Origin: an uncultured Clostridia bacterium
GTDB taxonomy: Bacteria; Bacillota; Clostridia; Christensenellales; Borkfalkiaceae
Length of the DNA stretch: 64,000 bases
Assembly: GCA_947572415.1 (NCBI GenBank)
Contig: CANPBT010000003.1
Coordinates: forward strand, 1-64,000
Direction: 5' to 3'
The notes under the pieces were generated by a model that did not search any database, was not told the origin of the DNA, and saw only the letters and a program-made list of their open reading frames with translations. Positions 36,211-45,405 of this stretch are shown here, in pieces (positions within the stretch are counted from its first letter, which is position 1; each line of letters begins with the position of its first letter). The position numbers and the translations under genes are program-made.

Positions 36211-36326
36211 GCCTTCGGTTCCGTAGACCTTCTCGACGTCGGCAAAGAAAGCCCGCCGTCTCGGTCGCCGCTTGCGCCCTTGTCTTTACGCAAGCTCGTC
36301 GCTCTATCCGGTTGAGCTAATGGTGC
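36211..36326 (-). pseudogene. Interrupted tRNA-Arg pseudogene
   Basis: On the minus strand the first 26 bases match the intact tRNA-Arg from acceptor through D arm with one change. A 71-nt stretch (36230-36300) follows, after which GGTCTACGGAACCGAAGGC, the anticodon arm, resumes. It then diverges: no T arm or 3' acceptor strand. It lies about 30 bp upstream of the intact tRNA on the same strand. Confidence 0.7.
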
Positions 36327-36466
36327 GTAATTTTCAACAGCTTTTTAATTATAGTATGCGGGGAAATTTTTGTCAATCAATTTAAGCGGATTATTTCCGC
36401 ACACATATATAATATTTTTAAATTACGGACGGTTACCGATTGCAACCGCCCGTAAGCTTTTATAAT

Positions 36467-36865
36467 TTAATCCTTATCCTTTTTGGGCAAATCCTGCGTA
36501 AGCGGAGTCTTTATATCGTGCAACTGACTTTCCGTCATATTTCCGTTTTTACGCTCGATTTTTATTTCCCACTGAATAAGGAATGTGAGCGCTGCGCGCA
36601 ATAAAATTATCGCGCCGAGGATTAACAGCTCGTTCCACTCGCGCACGATTACCGTACGCAGTAGCTCGCCGCCCATTTTAAATTCAAGCGAAAGCGCAAT
36701 GCCCTCGGCAAGTTTAAGGCGCGTATGCTCCTGCCGCTTTATAAGCCCTATCACCGCCGAAACAATCGCGTATATCAAAATGACTATACCAACGCACTCG
36801 ACGGCAAGTATAAGGTAATTGACTATTATATCGAAAACTTCGGATATCTTTTCGAAAACGACCAT
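36467..36865 (-). CDS. DUF1622 family membrane protein
   Basis: A 132-residue protein with three hydrophobic segments: ~14-40, ~70-80 partly amphipathic, and ~80-100. Sequences such as RLKLAEGIALSLEFKMGGELLRTVIVREWNELLILGAIILLRAALTFLIQWEI match my memory of DUF1622. Its function is unknown. The basic C-terminal tail is probably cytoplasmic. It has its own promoter. Confidence 0.82.
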   Translation of the reverse strand: MVVFEKISEVFDIIVNYLILAVECVGIVILIYAIVSAVIGLIKRQEHTRLKLAEGIALSLEFKMGGELLRTVIVREWNELLILGAIILLRAALTFLIQWEIKIERKNGNMTESQLHDIKTPLTQDLPKKDKD

Positions 36866-36892
36866 AACGCACTTCCTTTGCAGTTCTTGTAT

Positions 36893-36921
36893 ATAATACT
36901 ACAAAGCAAGCGGTTTGTCAA
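36893..36921 (-). promoter_or_regulatory. Promoter of the DUF1622 gene
   Basis: Read on the minus strand: TTGACA (36916-36921), a 17-bp spacer and TATTAT (36893-36898). AAGGAAG lies downstream as the ribosome binding site. Confidence 0.75.
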
Positions 36922-36976
36922 TACCCGAAATCCGCTTTTTCTGCGGTTTAGGGCAACCTACCATTAAACATTTTAA

Positions 36977-37300
36977 TCACATTTTCGAAAGCAGGTAACC
37001 TACAAAATTCTCCGCTTCCTTTCTCTGCGAATTACTGAGCTTCGAATACAGCCCGAGCCAGAGCTTTTCGTCCTCCGTAAGTTCGCGCATAACGTTCACG
37101 TTGCCGAAGTCGTCCTCGCGCCCCAGAATGTAGTCCGCAGAGCACTCGAAAGCGTCCGCAAGCGCGCACACGAATTTCGCCGACGGCTCCACCTTGCCGC
37201 TTTCCCAAAAGTTTACTGCCTTGGGGCTTACGCCCGTAATTTTTGCCAGCATTCGCTGGCTAATACCTTTTTCTTCCCTTAACTGTTTAATTCTGTACAT
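36977..37300 (-). CDS. XRE-family transcriptional regulator
   Basis: A 107-residue protein. Residues ~4-60 form a Cro/CI-type helix-turn-helix (IKQLREEKGISQRMLAKITGVSPKAVNFWESGKVEPSAKFVCALADAF, with GISQRMLAKITG and SPKAVNFWE as the two helices). The C-terminal ~45 residues are helical and may dimerise. It is divergent from the lipoprotein gene, and the 125-bp region between them holds a 16-bp palindrome and another inverted repeat, so it probably represses itself and its neighbour. Confidence 0.9.
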   Translation of the reverse strand: MYRIKQLREEKGISQRMLAKITGVSPKAVNFWESGKVEPSAKFVCALADAFECSADYILGREDDFGNVNVMRELTEDEKLWLGLYSKLSNSQRKEAENFVGYLLSKM

Positions 37301-37319
37301 ATTTTACCTCATATTATCA

Positions 37320-37342
37320 GTAATATAATGGAAAAATATTAC
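37320..37342. promoter_or_regulatory. Inverted repeat near the XRE gene start
   Basis: GTAATAT (37320-37326) and ATATTAC (37336-37342), separated by 9 bp. The half-sites share TAATAT and ATATTA with the palindrome at 37391, so the same regulator may bind both. Confidence 0.45.
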
Positions 37343-37352
37343 ACACTTTTGC

Positions 37353-37381
37353 TTGACAATTACTTTTTTTACTTATATAAT
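37353..37381 (+). promoter_or_regulatory. Consensus promoter of the lipoprotein gene
   Basis: TTGACA (37353-37358), 17-bp spacer, TATAAT (37376-37381). Both boxes are exact consensus. The predicted start near 37388 abuts the palindrome. Confidence 0.88.
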
Positions 37382-37390
37382 ATAATAAAA

Positions 37391-37406
37391 GTGTAATATA
37401 TTACAC
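37391..37406. promoter_or_regulatory. Perfect 16-bp palindromic operator
   Basis: GTGTAATATATTACAC is an exact palindrome just after the predicted transcription start of the lipoprotein gene. Binding here would block initiation or early elongation. The divergent XRE protein is the obvious candidate. Confidence 0.65.
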
Positions 37407-37424
37407 AAAAAGGAGAACTGAAAG

Positions 37425-37811
37425 ATGAAAAAAGTAATTGCGAGCATAGTCACGGTTATTGCGGTTTTCGCGCTGTGTCTTACTTTGACTGCGTGTTCGA
37501 CAGGTATTGCGGGTACGTACAAATTCGAATCGATGAGTATGGACCAAGGCGGGTTGAAAATCGAGCTGAAAGTCGGCGAAAGCTATATGGGCGTATCCCT
37601 TTCGGAGGACGCGATTGTTATGACCGTAAAAGACGACAACACGTTTGAAATCAAAATGAATATGGGCGACGAAACGACCGAAACGGGAACGTGGGAAGAA
37701 AAAGACGGGAAGTACTATCTTACCGCCGACGGAGAAACCATCGAAGTTGCGCTCGACGGCAATACCCTTAAATTCGAAATGGAAGGAATGAAACTCGTAC
37801 TTAAAAAATGA
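37425..37811 (+). CDS. Small lipoprotein, lipocalin-like
   Basis: A 128-residue protein with a lipoprotein signal peptide (MKKVIASIVTVIAVFALCLTLTAC; lipobox LTAC, Cys ~24). The mature part begins STGIAGTYKFESM and alternates short strands (TFEIKMNMGDETTETGTWEEKDGKYYLTADG), the G-x-W-style pattern of small lipocalin-like lipoproteins common in Clostridia. It is anchored outside the membrane; the ligand is unknown. AAGGAG lies 10 bases before the ATG. It is probably controlled by the divergent XRE regulator. Confidence 0.8.
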   Translation: MKKVIASIVTVIAVFALCLTLTACSTGIAGTYKFESMSMDQGGLKIELKVGESYMGVSLSEDAIVMTVKDDNTFEIKMNMGDETTETGTWEEKDGKYYLTADGETIEVALDGNTLKFEMEGMKLVLKK

Positions 37812-37823
37812 CGCATAAACAAA

Positions 37824-37864
37824 GCGCCCCGCCGACTTTAAGTCGGCGGGGCGCCGTTTTATTT
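37824..37864. terminator. Bidirectional intrinsic terminator
   Basis: A 14-bp stem (GCGCCCCGCCGACT / AGTCGGCGGGGCGC) with a short loop and a plus-strand CGTTTTATTTT tail, between the convergent lipoprotein and leucine-rich protein genes. Confidence 0.9.
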
Positions 37865-38724
37865 TATTTACAGCCCCAGACCACTTTCACGCCCGAGCCG
37901 CCGCCCGTCCACGCCTTATCCCACTTGGAAGGCAAGCCGAAAAATGGTTTTTTGCGCACGCAGCGCACCGTCACGTTGCAATCGCCGAACGCGCACATCG
38001 CGATAATCGCCACGTTTTTGGGTATCGTTATCTCGCTTATGCCGCTGCCCGCAAAAGCCCACCTGCCTATCGAAACGAGCCCCTCGGGCAACCTGAGCGA
38101 GGTAAGCGACTTGCAGTCGCGGAATGCCGCCTCCCCTATCTGCGTTACAGCCGCGGGGATACCGATGGTTTTGAGCGCAACGCAGTCCTTGAAGGCACGG
38201 TTGCCGAGCGAAGTTACCGACTGCGGAATTACAATATTTTCAAGCGCGGTACAGCCCGAAAAAAGTTCGTCGTCGATAAGCTTCAAATCGGGCGGAAGCA
38301 CGATTTCCTTAAGCGAAACGCAGCCCGAAAACGCACTGAACCACACCGCCGTAACGCTTTTCGGCAAAATTATGCTTTTAAGCGAAGCGCAACCGGAAAA
38401 CGCCCATCTGCCTATCGCCGTAAGCCCTTCGGGCAAAGATATTTCGGATAACCCCGCGCAGCCGCGGAAAGCTTCGTCGCTTACCGTCTTTAACGTTGAC
38501 GGGATACTCAGCGACGTAAGGTTAACGCAACCTTTGAAAGCGCTGAACCCTATCGCGGTGACGCCTTCCGGCAGAACCGCTTCCGTAAGCGAATTACATC
38601 CCGCGAACGCATCGTAGCCTATTTTTGTGACCCCCACAGGAATAATAACGCATTTTGCGCTACCGTTGTATTTGTTCAGTTGTCCGTCCCTGATATCGAA
38701 TTCATATCTGTCAAATTCCACCAT
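37864..38724 (-). CDS. BspA-type leucine-rich repeat protein without signal peptide
   Basis: A 286-residue protein made of about nine LRR_5 repeats of ~23 residues, in the pattern IGxxAFxGCxxLxxVxLPxxVTxI. It starts MVEFDRYEFDIRDGQL with no signal peptide or membrane segment, so it should stay in the cytoplasm unless exported by an unusual route. Most BspA-like proteins are extracellular, which makes this one odd. It stands alone, with a terminator at its 3' side. Confidence 0.85.
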   Translation of the reverse strand: MVEFDRYEFDIRDGQLNKYNGSAKCVIIPVGVTKIGYDAFAGCNSLTEAVLPEGVTAIGFSAFKGCVNLTSLSIPSTLKTVSDEAFRGCAGLSEISLPEGLTAIGRWAFSGCASLKSIILPKSVTAVWFSAFSGCVSLKEIVLPPDLKLIDDELFSGCTALENIVIPQSVTSLGNRAFKDCVALKTIGIPAAVTQIGEAAFRDCKSLTSLRLPEGLVSIGRWAFAGSGISEITIPKNVAIIAMCAFGDCNVTVRCVRKKPFFGLPSKWDKAWTGGGSGVKVVWGCK

Positions 38725-38812
38725 AAATATCCGCCTCTCATATTCAGTCTGTATTATATTATAACAAATACGTTCACAATAATCAATATATTTCCGTACG
38801 GAAATTAAAAAA

Positions 38813-38836
38813 CGACCCGCTTACAAAAAGCGGGTC
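38813..38836 (-). terminator. Terminator of the V-ATPase/cytidylate kinase transcript region
   Basis: Stem GACCCGCTT / AAGCGGGTC; on the minus strand it is followed by GTTTTTTAA. It lies 15 bp after the cytidylate-kinase-like stop. The plus strand also shows a T-rich tail. Confidence 0.8.
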
Positions 38837-38849
38837 TGTTTTACTTTTC

Positions 38850-39455
38850 CTATTTAAAATATGCCACTATAATTTCCGAAAGCGGTTTTATAATGCTTTT
38901 AACGTCCGTATCCGTAGTGTTAATGCAAATATTATAGCCCGCTTTATCGCCCCAGGCACGGGGCGAGTACAAATCGTGCGTGGACTTCCTCGCGCCGTCT
39001 ATGTGTCTGATTTTACGCTCGATTTCCTTATCCGTAAGTATTTCGTCCGTCTGAGCCCTGCTTCTTATCCGCGCTATTTTCGACCGCATATCGGCGTAAA
39101 CGAAAATTTTAAATGGCTTTAAATCCGCCAGTGCGACGTCCGCGCCCCTGCCGACTATTACGCAGTCTGATTTTGCCGCGATATCCCTGATTATATTGTG
39201 CTGTTTTGCTATAAGCATAGCCGAATTGCTTATGCTTTTGACCTGCGAAAAAGTTCTGCCGATTGTTACGGGGTAATTAGCTATACCTTGCTCCAGCTTA
39301 TCGCGAAGATAATTTTCGTCGAGCTTGGTCTGCTCCGCAACCGCCTGAATTATTTCACTGTCCACATAGTTAAAGCCGAGCGCCTCGGCAAGCCTTTTGC
39401 CTGTTTCCCTGCCGCCGCTTCCGAACTCGCGGCTGACCGTAACAATTTTTTTCAT
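38850..39455 (-). CDS. Cytidylate kinase-like family protein
   Basis: A 201-residue P-loop protein. It begins MKKIVTVSREFGSGGRETGKRLAEAL, whose GSGGRETGK is the nucleotide-binding loop of the cytidylate-kinase-like family common in Clostridia. Further motifs are YVDSEIIQAVAEQ, VGRGADVAL, and the lid-like RSRAQTDEILTDKEIERKIRHIDGARKS. It differs from housekeeping Cmk, and its physiological substrate is unproven. It starts 11 bp after the V-ATPase subunit D stop, so it is probably the last gene of that operon. Confidence 0.85.
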   Translation of the reverse strand: MKKIVTVSREFGSGGRETGKRLAEALGFNYVDSEIIQAVAEQTKLDENYLRDKLEQGIANYPVTIGRTFSQVKSISNSAMLIAKQHNIIRDIAAKSDCVIVGRGADVALADLKPFKIFVYADMRSKIARIRSRAQTDEILTDKEIERKIRHIDGARKSTHDLYSPRAWGDKAGYNICINTTDTDVKSIIKPLSEIIVAYFK

Positions 39456-39466
39456 ATTGAACCCAT

Positions 39467-40087
39467 TTACGCCTTGCTTTTTACCTTCATCATGCGGATA
39501 ACGGCGGCGCGTTCGTTTTCGTCGAGCTTACTTTTTATATACTTTATCGTTTCTTCGAGCTGGGGTATCATAACGTATTCGAGCGCGTTTACGCGGCGCT
39601 TGTTCCGCTCGATTTCCTCGGCGAGAAGGCGCACCGATTTTTCCGTTGCGGCTAGCTCGAGCATTTTCGGAAGCAGGCGCGAGGCGCGCTCGACCGAGTA
39701 GTCCGCTTCGCTCGTGATTTCGGAATACGCATAAGGCAGCCCGTCCGAGCGTTTTTCGTTTAAAAGCTTTATATCGGGCACTTCCACGCCCATTATGCTT
39801 AAAACGCCGCACTCCGCCTTTACCGCTACCGACGGCATGGAAAAAGCCGTTTCCGCACGGTAAGCGGGCGTAACCGAACGCGCTACCGAAAATTGACGGA
39901 GCGTTTCGGAAAGCTCTTCCTCGACCTCGTCGCGGAGCCGCTTGTTTTCCCTTATAATCGCGGAAAATCTGCGAACCATTTCGTCCGATTTGTCTTTTAA
40001 AAGTTTGTGTCCCCTCACCGCCGTATTCAGCCTTGCTTTCAGCTTTTTGAGCTCCATACGGGTAGGGTTTACGTTTAATCTTGACAT
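39467..40087 (-). CDS. ntpD: V-type ATP synthase subunit D
   Basis: A 206-residue protein, long helices at both ends, forming the central rotor shaft. The opening RLNVNPTRMELKKLKARLNTAVRGHKLLKDKSDEMVRRF and the ending RRVNALEYVMIPQLEETIKYIKSKLDENERAAVIRMMKVK are diagnostic of the family. It follows subunit B after a 131-bp gap holding a dispersed hairpin repeat. Confidence 0.96.
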   Translation of the reverse strand: MSRLNVNPTRMELKKLKARLNTAVRGHKLLKDKSDEMVRRFSAIIRENKRLRDEVEEELSETLRQFSVARSVTPAYRAETAFSMPSVAVKAECGVLSIMGVEVPDIKLLNEKRSDGLPYAYSEITSEADYSVERASRLLPKMLELAATEKSVRLLAEEIERNKRRVNALEYVMIPQLEETIKYIKSKLDENERAAVIRMMKVKSKA

Positions 40088-40102
40088 AAAAATCCTTATT
40101 AT

Positions 40103-40213
40103 GGCTTCCCTTGACGGGGAAGCTCCGCGCAGCTTGCGTAGCGGTGGTGAGGTCGACTTAAAGCCTCATCCGTCTTGACCTTACGGTCAAGCCACCTTCC
40201 CCGAAAGGGAAGT
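40103..40213. repeat. Dispersed hairpin repeat between subunits B and D
   Basis: About 110 bp with a terminal hairpin (GGCTTCCC...GGGGAAGC), GGTGAGGT, GCCTCATCCGTC, a hairpin TTGACCTTACGGTCAA and a closing CCTTCCCCGAAAGGGAAG hairpin. It is a full copy of the element also seen at 43402 and 45968. Confidence 0.85.
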
Positions 40214-40218
40214 CCGAA

Positions 40219-41586
40219 TCAATGCATATATTTTTCGATTAAATCCTGCCTGATTCTTTTCAATTCGCCTATCGGCAAAATTTTCAGAAGCTGCCAGCCC
40301 AGATCGAGCGTTTCCTCTACGGAGCGGTCTGCGGTGAAGCCCTGATTTACGTAAAGCTTTTCAAACTCCTCGGCAAACTTCGCGTAAAGCTTATCTATAT
40401 CCGAAAGCGCCGCTTCGCCGAGAATTGCCGAAAGCTCCTTGCTCTCCTTGCCGCTTGCGTACGCCGCGAACAGCTGGTTCATCGTAGCCGCGTGGTCCTC
40501 GCGGGTTTTGCCCTTGCCTATGCCCTTGTCTTTAAGGCGCGACAGAGACGGCAAAACGTCTATGGGCGGGTTTATGCCCTTTTTATACAAATCACGCGAA
40601 AGGATAATCTGCCCCTCGGTTATATAACCCGTAAGGTCGGGTATAGGGTGGGTTTTATCGTCCTCGGGCATGGTCAGAATAGGTATCTGAGTTATCGAAC
40701 CTTCCGAGCCGCGTATTCTGCCGGCGCGCTCGTAAAGGGTTGCGAGGTCGGTATAAAGATAACCGGGATAGCCGCGCCTGCCGGGCACTTCGCGGCGGGC
40801 GGCGGAAACTTCGCGCAGCGCCTCCGCATAGTTGGTGATATCCGTCATTATGACGAGCACGTGCATACCGCACGTAAACGCGAGGTATTCCGCGCAGGTA
40901 AGCGCCATACGCGGCGTGGCGATACGCTCGACCGCGGGGTCGTTTGCGAGGTTGGTGAAAAGCACCGTCCTCTCTATCGCGCCCGTCTTTTTAAAGTCGT
41001 CTACAAAATACTGCGCTTCCTCGAAGGTTATGCCTATCGCGGCGAAAACAACCGCGAATTTACTGTCCGTACCCCTGACCTTAGCCTGCCTTGCTATCTG
41101 CGCGGCAAGCTCCGCATGGGGAAGTCCGCTCATCGAGAACACGGGCAGCTTCTGCCCTCTTACGAGGGTATTGAGCCCGTCTATAGCGGATATACCCGTC
41201 TGAATAAATTCGTCGGGGTAATTCCTCGCGGCGGGGTTTATGGGCTCGCCGTTGATATCGAGCACTTTATCGGGGATAACGGGCGCGCCGCCGTCGCGCG
41301 GGTTGCCCATACCGTCGAACACTCTGCCGAGCATATCCCTAGAACACGCGAGCTGCTGCCCGTGCCCGGTGAAGCGGGCGCGCGCGGAGGATATCTGCAA
41401 CCCCTGCGAATTTTCGAAAAGCTGCACGACAGCCTTGTCGCGGTTTACTTCCAGCACTTTACCGCGGCGTATACCGCCGTCGGCACAGACTATATCCACA
41501 AGCTCGTTGTAGGTTACGCCCTCAACGCCCTCGACGGACATAAGGGGCCCGACCACTTCGCGAATCGTCTTGTATTCCTTAAACAT
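40219..41586 (-). CDS. ntpB: V-type ATP synthase subunit B
   Basis: A 455-residue regulatory, non-catalytic nucleotide-binding subunit of the V1 head. It begins [21 protein letters not shown] and carries [18 protein letters not shown] in place of a full P-loop, [16 protein letters not shown], and [21 protein letters not shown], as expected. The start at 41586 fits the family N-terminus and has AGGGGGCGAAGAGA upstream. It overlaps the end of subunit A by 8 bp, indicating coupled translation. Confidence 0.97.
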   Translation of the reverse strand: MFKEYKTIREVVGPLMSVEGVEGVTYNELVDIVCADGGIRRGKVLEVNRDKAVVQLFENSQGLQISSARARFTGHGQQLACSRDMLGRVFDGMGNPRDGGAPVIPDKVLDINGEPINPAARNYPDEFIQTGISAIDGLNTLVRGQKLPVFSMSGLPHAELAAQIARQAKVRGTDSKFAVVFAAIGITFEEAQYFVDDFKKTGAIERTVLFTNLANDPAVERIATPRMALTCAEYLAFTCGMHVLVIMTDITNYAEALREVSAARREVPGRRGYPGYLYTDLATLYERAGRIRGSEGSITQIPILTMPEDDKTHPIPDLTGYITEGQIILSRDLYKKGINPPIDVLPSLSRLKDKGIGKGKTREDHAATMNQLFAAYASGKESKELSAILGEAALSDIDKLYAKFAEEFEKLYVNQGFTADRSVEETLDLGWQLLKILPIGELKRIRQDLIEKYMH

Positions 41587-43342
41587 TCTCTTCGCCCCCT
41601 TGTACAAGCGATTTCATTTCCGCGCCCATAATTTTCGAAATTTCGTCGAACTCGGCGAGGTTTTTTTCCTCGATATACTTCGCCCTGCCTATTTTATCCT
41701 TGCATGACAACGCAAGGATTTCGTTCAGCGAAGCGAAGTTTTCTATCGCCTCGCCCGCGCGGGAGTTGAATTCATATATAAGCTTGAGCATTAAAAATTG
41801 CTTTTGCATAGAGGTATAAGTATCCACGTCGTCGAACGCGTTCTGATGCAGATAGTCCTCTCTTATAATCTTCGCCGTTTCCATTGTAAGCCTGTCTTTG
41901 GACGAAAGCGCGTCCATACCGACGAGCCTTACTATTTCGTCGAGCGCCGCTTCCTCCTGCAAAACCGTCATGACAAACTGACGGTATTTCGCGAAATCCG
42001 CGCTGACGTTATCCGTGTACCAGTCGCGCATTTTGTCGGCGTAGAGCGAGTAGCTTATAAGCCAGTCGATAGCGGGGAAATGGCGCTTATACGCAAGCGA
42101 AGCCGAAAGCCCCCAGAAAACCTTGACTATGCGGAGGGTCGCCTGCGAAACGGGCTCGGACAAATCGCCGCCCGGAGGGGAAACCGCGCCTATCGCGGTT
42201 ACGGAGCCGGTGCGCTCGGCGCTGCCTAAAAGCCGCACTATGCCGGCGCGTTCGTAGAACTCCGCAAGGCGGCTCGAAAGATACGCGGGATAACCCTCGT
42301 CGCCGGGCATCTCTTCGAGGCGTCCGCTCATTTCACGCAAGGCTTCCGCCCAGCGCGACGTAGAATCCGCCATAATAGCCACGTTATAGCCCATATCGCG
42401 GAAATACTCCGCAATTGTTATGCCCGTATAAATCGAAGCTTCGCGCGCGGCGACCGGCATATCCGAAGTGTTCGCAATAAGTATGGTGCGCTTCATTAAG
42501 GGCTCGCCCGTTTTCGGGTCGGTCAACTCGGGAAATTCGTTTAAAACGTCCGTCATCTCGTTGCCGCGCTCGCCGCAGCCTACGTAGACTATGATGTCCG
42601 CGTCCGCCCACTTTGCAAGCTGGTGCTGGACGACCGTTTTGCCGCTGCCGAAAGGCCCGGGCACCGCCGCAACGCCGCCGCGCGCGACGGGGAAAAGCGT
42701 GTCGATAACCCTCTGACCCGTTACCATAGGCTTATCGGGCGAAAGCTTTTCCTTGTACGGTCTGCCCTTTCTTACCGGCCATTTGCGGAGCATTGCCACC
42801 GGCTTTTTGCCCGAATCGGTCTGGATTACGGCAACCGTATCCTCTATCGTAAAGTCGCCCTCCTCGATACTTGCGATTTTCCCGCTTATACCGTTGGGGA
42901 CTAAAATTCTGTGCTCTATAATTTCGGTTTCCTGCACCACGCCGAGGATATCGCCCGCCTCTACGGCGTCGCCCGCTTTGACGCGGGGCGAAAACTTCCA
43001 CTTTTTATCTCTGTCGAGGTTGTTTACCGATACGCCCCTCGATATGCGGGACCCGTATTTGAAAAACAAAGTCGTCAGCGGGCGCTGAATACCGTCGAAT
43101 ATGCCCGAAATAAGTCCGGGCGCAAGCTCTACCGAAAGCGGCTCGCCCGTGGAGGTAACCTCTTCGCCGGGGCCGAGCCCGGCGGTTTCTTCATAAACCT
43201 GAACAGAGGCTTTATCCCCGCGAAGCTCGATAACCTCGCCGATAAGCCCCTTATCGGAAACGCGGACAACGTCGTACATTTTACTGTCCGCCATACCCTC
43301 CGCGATAATCAGCGGCCCTGAAACCTTTACTGTTTTTCCCAT
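41579..43342 (-). CDS. ntpA: V-type ATP synthase catalytic subunit A
   Basis: A 587-residue catalytic subunit. It has the Walker A loop [17 protein letters not shown] (~230-246), the non-homologous insert expected of V-type A subunits ([27 protein letters not shown]), [15 protein letters not shown], and the Walker-B-like [18 protein letters not shown]. Together with subunit B it forms the hexameric head that couples ATP to ion movement. Length and motifs are complete. It follows subunit F after a 180-bp gap with a hairpin repeat. Confidence 0.97.
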   Translation of the reverse strand: MGKTVKVSGPLIIAEGMADSKMYDVVRVSDKGLIGEVIELRGDKASVQVYEETAGLGPGEEVTSTGEPLSVELAPGLISGIFDGIQRPLTTLFFKYGSRISRGVSVNNLDRDKKWKFSPRVKAGDAVEAGDILGVVQETEIIEHRILVPNGISGKIASIEEGDFTIEDTVAVIQTDSGKKPVAMLRKWPVRKGRPYKEKLSPDKPMVTGQRVIDTLFPVARGGVAAVPGPFGSGKTVVQHQLAKWADADIIVYVGCGERGNEMTDVLNEFPELTDPKTGEPLMKRTILIANTSDMPVAAREASIYTGITIAEYFRDMGYNVAIMADSTSRWAEALREMSGRLEEMPGDEGYPAYLSSRLAEFYERAGIVRLLGSAERTGSVTAIGAVSPPGGDLSEPVSQATLRIVKVFWGLSASLAYKRHFPAIDWLISYSLYADKMRDWYTDNVSADFAKYRQFVMTVLQEEAALDEIVRLVGMDALSSKDRLTMETAKIIREDYLHQNAFDDVDTYTSMQKQFLMLKLIYEFNSRAGEAIENFASLNEILALSCKDKIGRAKYIEEKNLAEFDEISKIMGAEMKSLVQGGEENV

Positions 43343-43401
43343 AAACCATCCTTTTCGTAAAAATTCGCCTTGCGTATTTTTACGAGTTTATTCTTTATTA
43401 T

Positions 43402-43513
43402 AGGCTTCCCCTTCGGGGAAGCTGTCCCGTAGCTTGCGTAAGGGACTGATGAGGTTTGCGCCTCGTCCGCCTACGCCTTCACGGCGCAGCCACCTTCCCC
43501 AAAAGGGAAGGCT
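43402..43513. repeat. Dispersed hairpin repeat between subunits F and A
   Basis: A full ~110-bp copy: AGGCTTCCCCTTCGGGGAAGC hairpin at one end, ACTGATGAGGT in the middle, GCCTACGCCTTCACGGCG, and CCTTCCCCAAAAGGGAAGG at the other end. Confidence 0.88.
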
Positions 43514-43522
43514 TTATTAATG

Positions 43523-43843
43523 TTAATTATTAAACAAAATATCAACGCCTAACGCGCGCTCCATCGCGCTCTTCAAAAGCTCGGTGCCGTAGCCAGTGCT
43601 TCCGTTTTGCGACGGTATGCTTAAAATTACGGGATAAGGCTGCTCGTCGAACCTTTTCAGAAATTCCGTTAAAGGACGCGCAAGCTCTTCCGTAATGAAA
43701 ATAACTTTATATTCCTTTGCAATCGCGCGCAGCGTTTCCCGTACCTTTGCCTCGTTTTCCGCGGGGAAGGTTGCAACCCCCGCCGCCTTGAACACGGTTA
43801 TGCTGTCGCCGTCGCCTATAATCGCTAATTTACCGCTTTCCAT
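43523..43843 (-). CDS. ntpF: V-type ATP synthase subunit F
   Basis: A 106-residue protein typical of the small rotor-stalk subunit: KLAIIGDGDSITVFKAAGVATFPA at the start, IFITEELARPL in the middle, and PVILSIPSQNGSTGYG near the end. It overlaps the end of subunit C by 19 bp. Confidence 0.95.
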   Translation of the reverse strand: MESGKLAIIGDGDSITVFKAAGVATFPAENEAKVRETLRAIAKEYKVIFITEELARPLTEFLKRFDEQPYPVILSIPSQNGSTGYGTELLKSAMERALGVDILFNN

Positions 43844-44826
43844 TTTTCACCCGTCGACCTCAGCCGCCTTTTGATATCCGTGTCATTCATACCTGCGAGA
43901 ATACACGCGAAAAGTATCCTGACGTCTGCGTTTTCGGCGCGCCGCCTGAATACGTAATATAAAAACGGTCTGTTTTTTTCAAGCTCGTATTTGTTCGCGG
44001 CAAGATAATTCGCCTCGTAGCTTTCCTGCAAGCGTTCCGCGCGGGTGAACGGCAACCCCGCCGCCCTGTCGGCAAGGCACAGCCGCAAAAATTCGGCGTA
44101 CTCCGTACCGTCGAGCGCGTGCTCGGCCTCGTCCGCGTTTTCCGAAAACAGCTTTGCAAGCTCCTTTTCGGCGAGCTTTCCGCCGGGAAGATAGAACTGC
44201 GAAGCGTATTTTGCGGAAGCCGAACGAAGCGCGGTCAAAATATTTATCATATCCGCTCTGGTGCGGATAAGCTTTTTGAGCGTTTTGTCCTTCCTGCACG
44301 ACTCGTTGAGCCGTTTGAAAAGAGCTTTATCGAAAATCGCGCCCGTTTCCGCGCCGGAGGCGTCGTTTTTACGCTCCTCCGAAAACAGCGCCGCGCCCTC
44401 GGCGAGGGCTTCGGCAAGATACTTGTCCAGCCCGTCGTATTTGCCGAGCGCAATTCGATCCGCGATAAAATCGGCGGAAACAAGCCCGTCGGGCGCTAAA
44501 AGATTTTGCTTGTCCAGCCCGAGGTAATGCGCCTTTAACAGTGCTTTCGCATTATGAAAATCGCGCGGAGCGAGGAAATACTGCAATTCGGTATCCGACG
44601 GCGAATATTCGCGGATAAACGCGTCGATATCCCTCTCGTCCGCAACGACCAGCTTTTCGTACCCGTAAACCGACGTAACCTCGACGCCTCTGCCGAAGCC
44701 GCTTTCCGTGAGCGCGCGCAAAGCTTCCTCCGCGCCGCCCTCGCAGAGCCGGAATATCTTATCTTTCAAGAGATATTTTTCTTTGGCGGCGATTACGCCG
44801 TTTGTGTACAGTAAATCCTTTGCCAT
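43825..44826 (-). CDS. ntpC: V-type ATP synthase subunit C
   Basis: A 333-residue helical protein that links the rotor stalk to the membrane ring. Typical segments are MAKDLLYTNGVIAAKEKYLLKDKIFRL, NAKALLKAHYLGL, RTRADMINILTALRSA and ENRPFLYYVFRRRAENADVRILFACI (the FYYxxRxxExxNxRxI-like signature). The start at 44826 was chosen because the family N-terminus begins there. It overlaps the stop of subunit E by one base (TGATG). Confidence 0.94.
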   Translation of the reverse strand: MAKDLLYTNGVIAAKEKYLLKDKIFRLCEGGAEEALRALTESGFGRGVEVTSVYGYEKLVVADERDIDAFIREYSPSDTELQYFLAPRDFHNAKALLKAHYLGLDKQNLLAPDGLVSADFIADRIALGKYDGLDKYLAEALAEGAALFSEERKNDASGAETGAIFDKALFKRLNESCRKDKTLKKLIRTRADMINILTALRSASAKYASQFYLPGGKLAEKELAKLFSENADEAEHALDGTEYAEFLRLCLADRAAGLPFTRAERLQESYEANYLAANKYELEKNRPFLYYVFRRRAENADVRILFACILAGMNDTDIKRRLRSTGEKWKAVN

Positions 44827-45404
44827 CAATCGGTCACTCCGAAAATTCCGGCGGCGATTTCCGCCTGATACTTTTCTCTGTCGGCCGCGAGTATCGCGCC
44901 GTAAGAAAGGTTTTTGTCGCACTTTGTGCCAACGAGCATACACCCGCCGTCGATATCCGCGCGCTTTGCCGAAACTTTAAGCTTTTTTGTTTTGACGACT
45001 TCGAGCGCCGCCGCCTTTTCCGCATAACGGAAATTCGCGGCGAACATAATTTCGTCGCCCTCGTCCGCAAATTCGGTCAGAAGCGCGTTCATTAGATATA
45101 AGCTGTCGCCCTCGTTAAGCTCGGTCAGTCCCTTTAAAGCCCGCGCGTAAACCTCGTCTATGACCGCGCGTTTTTCGCCGAGCAGAATTTTTGCGCCGTC
45201 AAGCCTTGCGGTAGCCGATTTTCCGTCGGATATCGCCCTGACCTTTTCAGCCACTTCCGCGCGCGCGCCCGCCTTAACCCTGTCGGCGCGGGCGTTCGCT
45301 TCCGAAACTGTCCGCGCAGCCTTATTTTCCGCGTCGCCGATAATCGCGCGCGCCTCGTTTTCGGCGTCGGCGATTATTCTGTCAACGATTGCCTGCCCGT
45401 CCAT
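44826..45404 (-). CDS. ntpE: V-type ATP synthase subunit E
   Basis: A 192-residue peripheral-stalk subunit. The N-terminal half is one long Ala/Glu/Arg-rich helix (IVDRIIADAENEARAIIGDAENKAARTVSEANARADRV) and the C-terminal half is a small globular domain that caps the head. It begins 1 bp after the stop of subunit K. Composition and position in the operon support the call. Confidence 0.9.
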   Translation of the reverse strand: MDGQAIVDRIIADAENEARAIIGDAENKAARTVSEANARADRVKAGARAEVAEKVRAISDGKSATARLDGAKILLGEKRAVIDEVYARALKGLTELNEGDSLYLMNALLTEFADEGDEIMFAANFRYAEKAAALEVVKTKKLKVSAKRADIDGGCMLVGTKCDKNLSYGAILAADREKYQAEIAAGIFGVTD

Positions 45405-45405
45405 A

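Noticed and set aside
36211-36326. An intron-containing functional tRNA
   Set aside because: The T arm and 3' acceptor strand are missing after the anticodon arm, so removing the insert would not give a tRNA.
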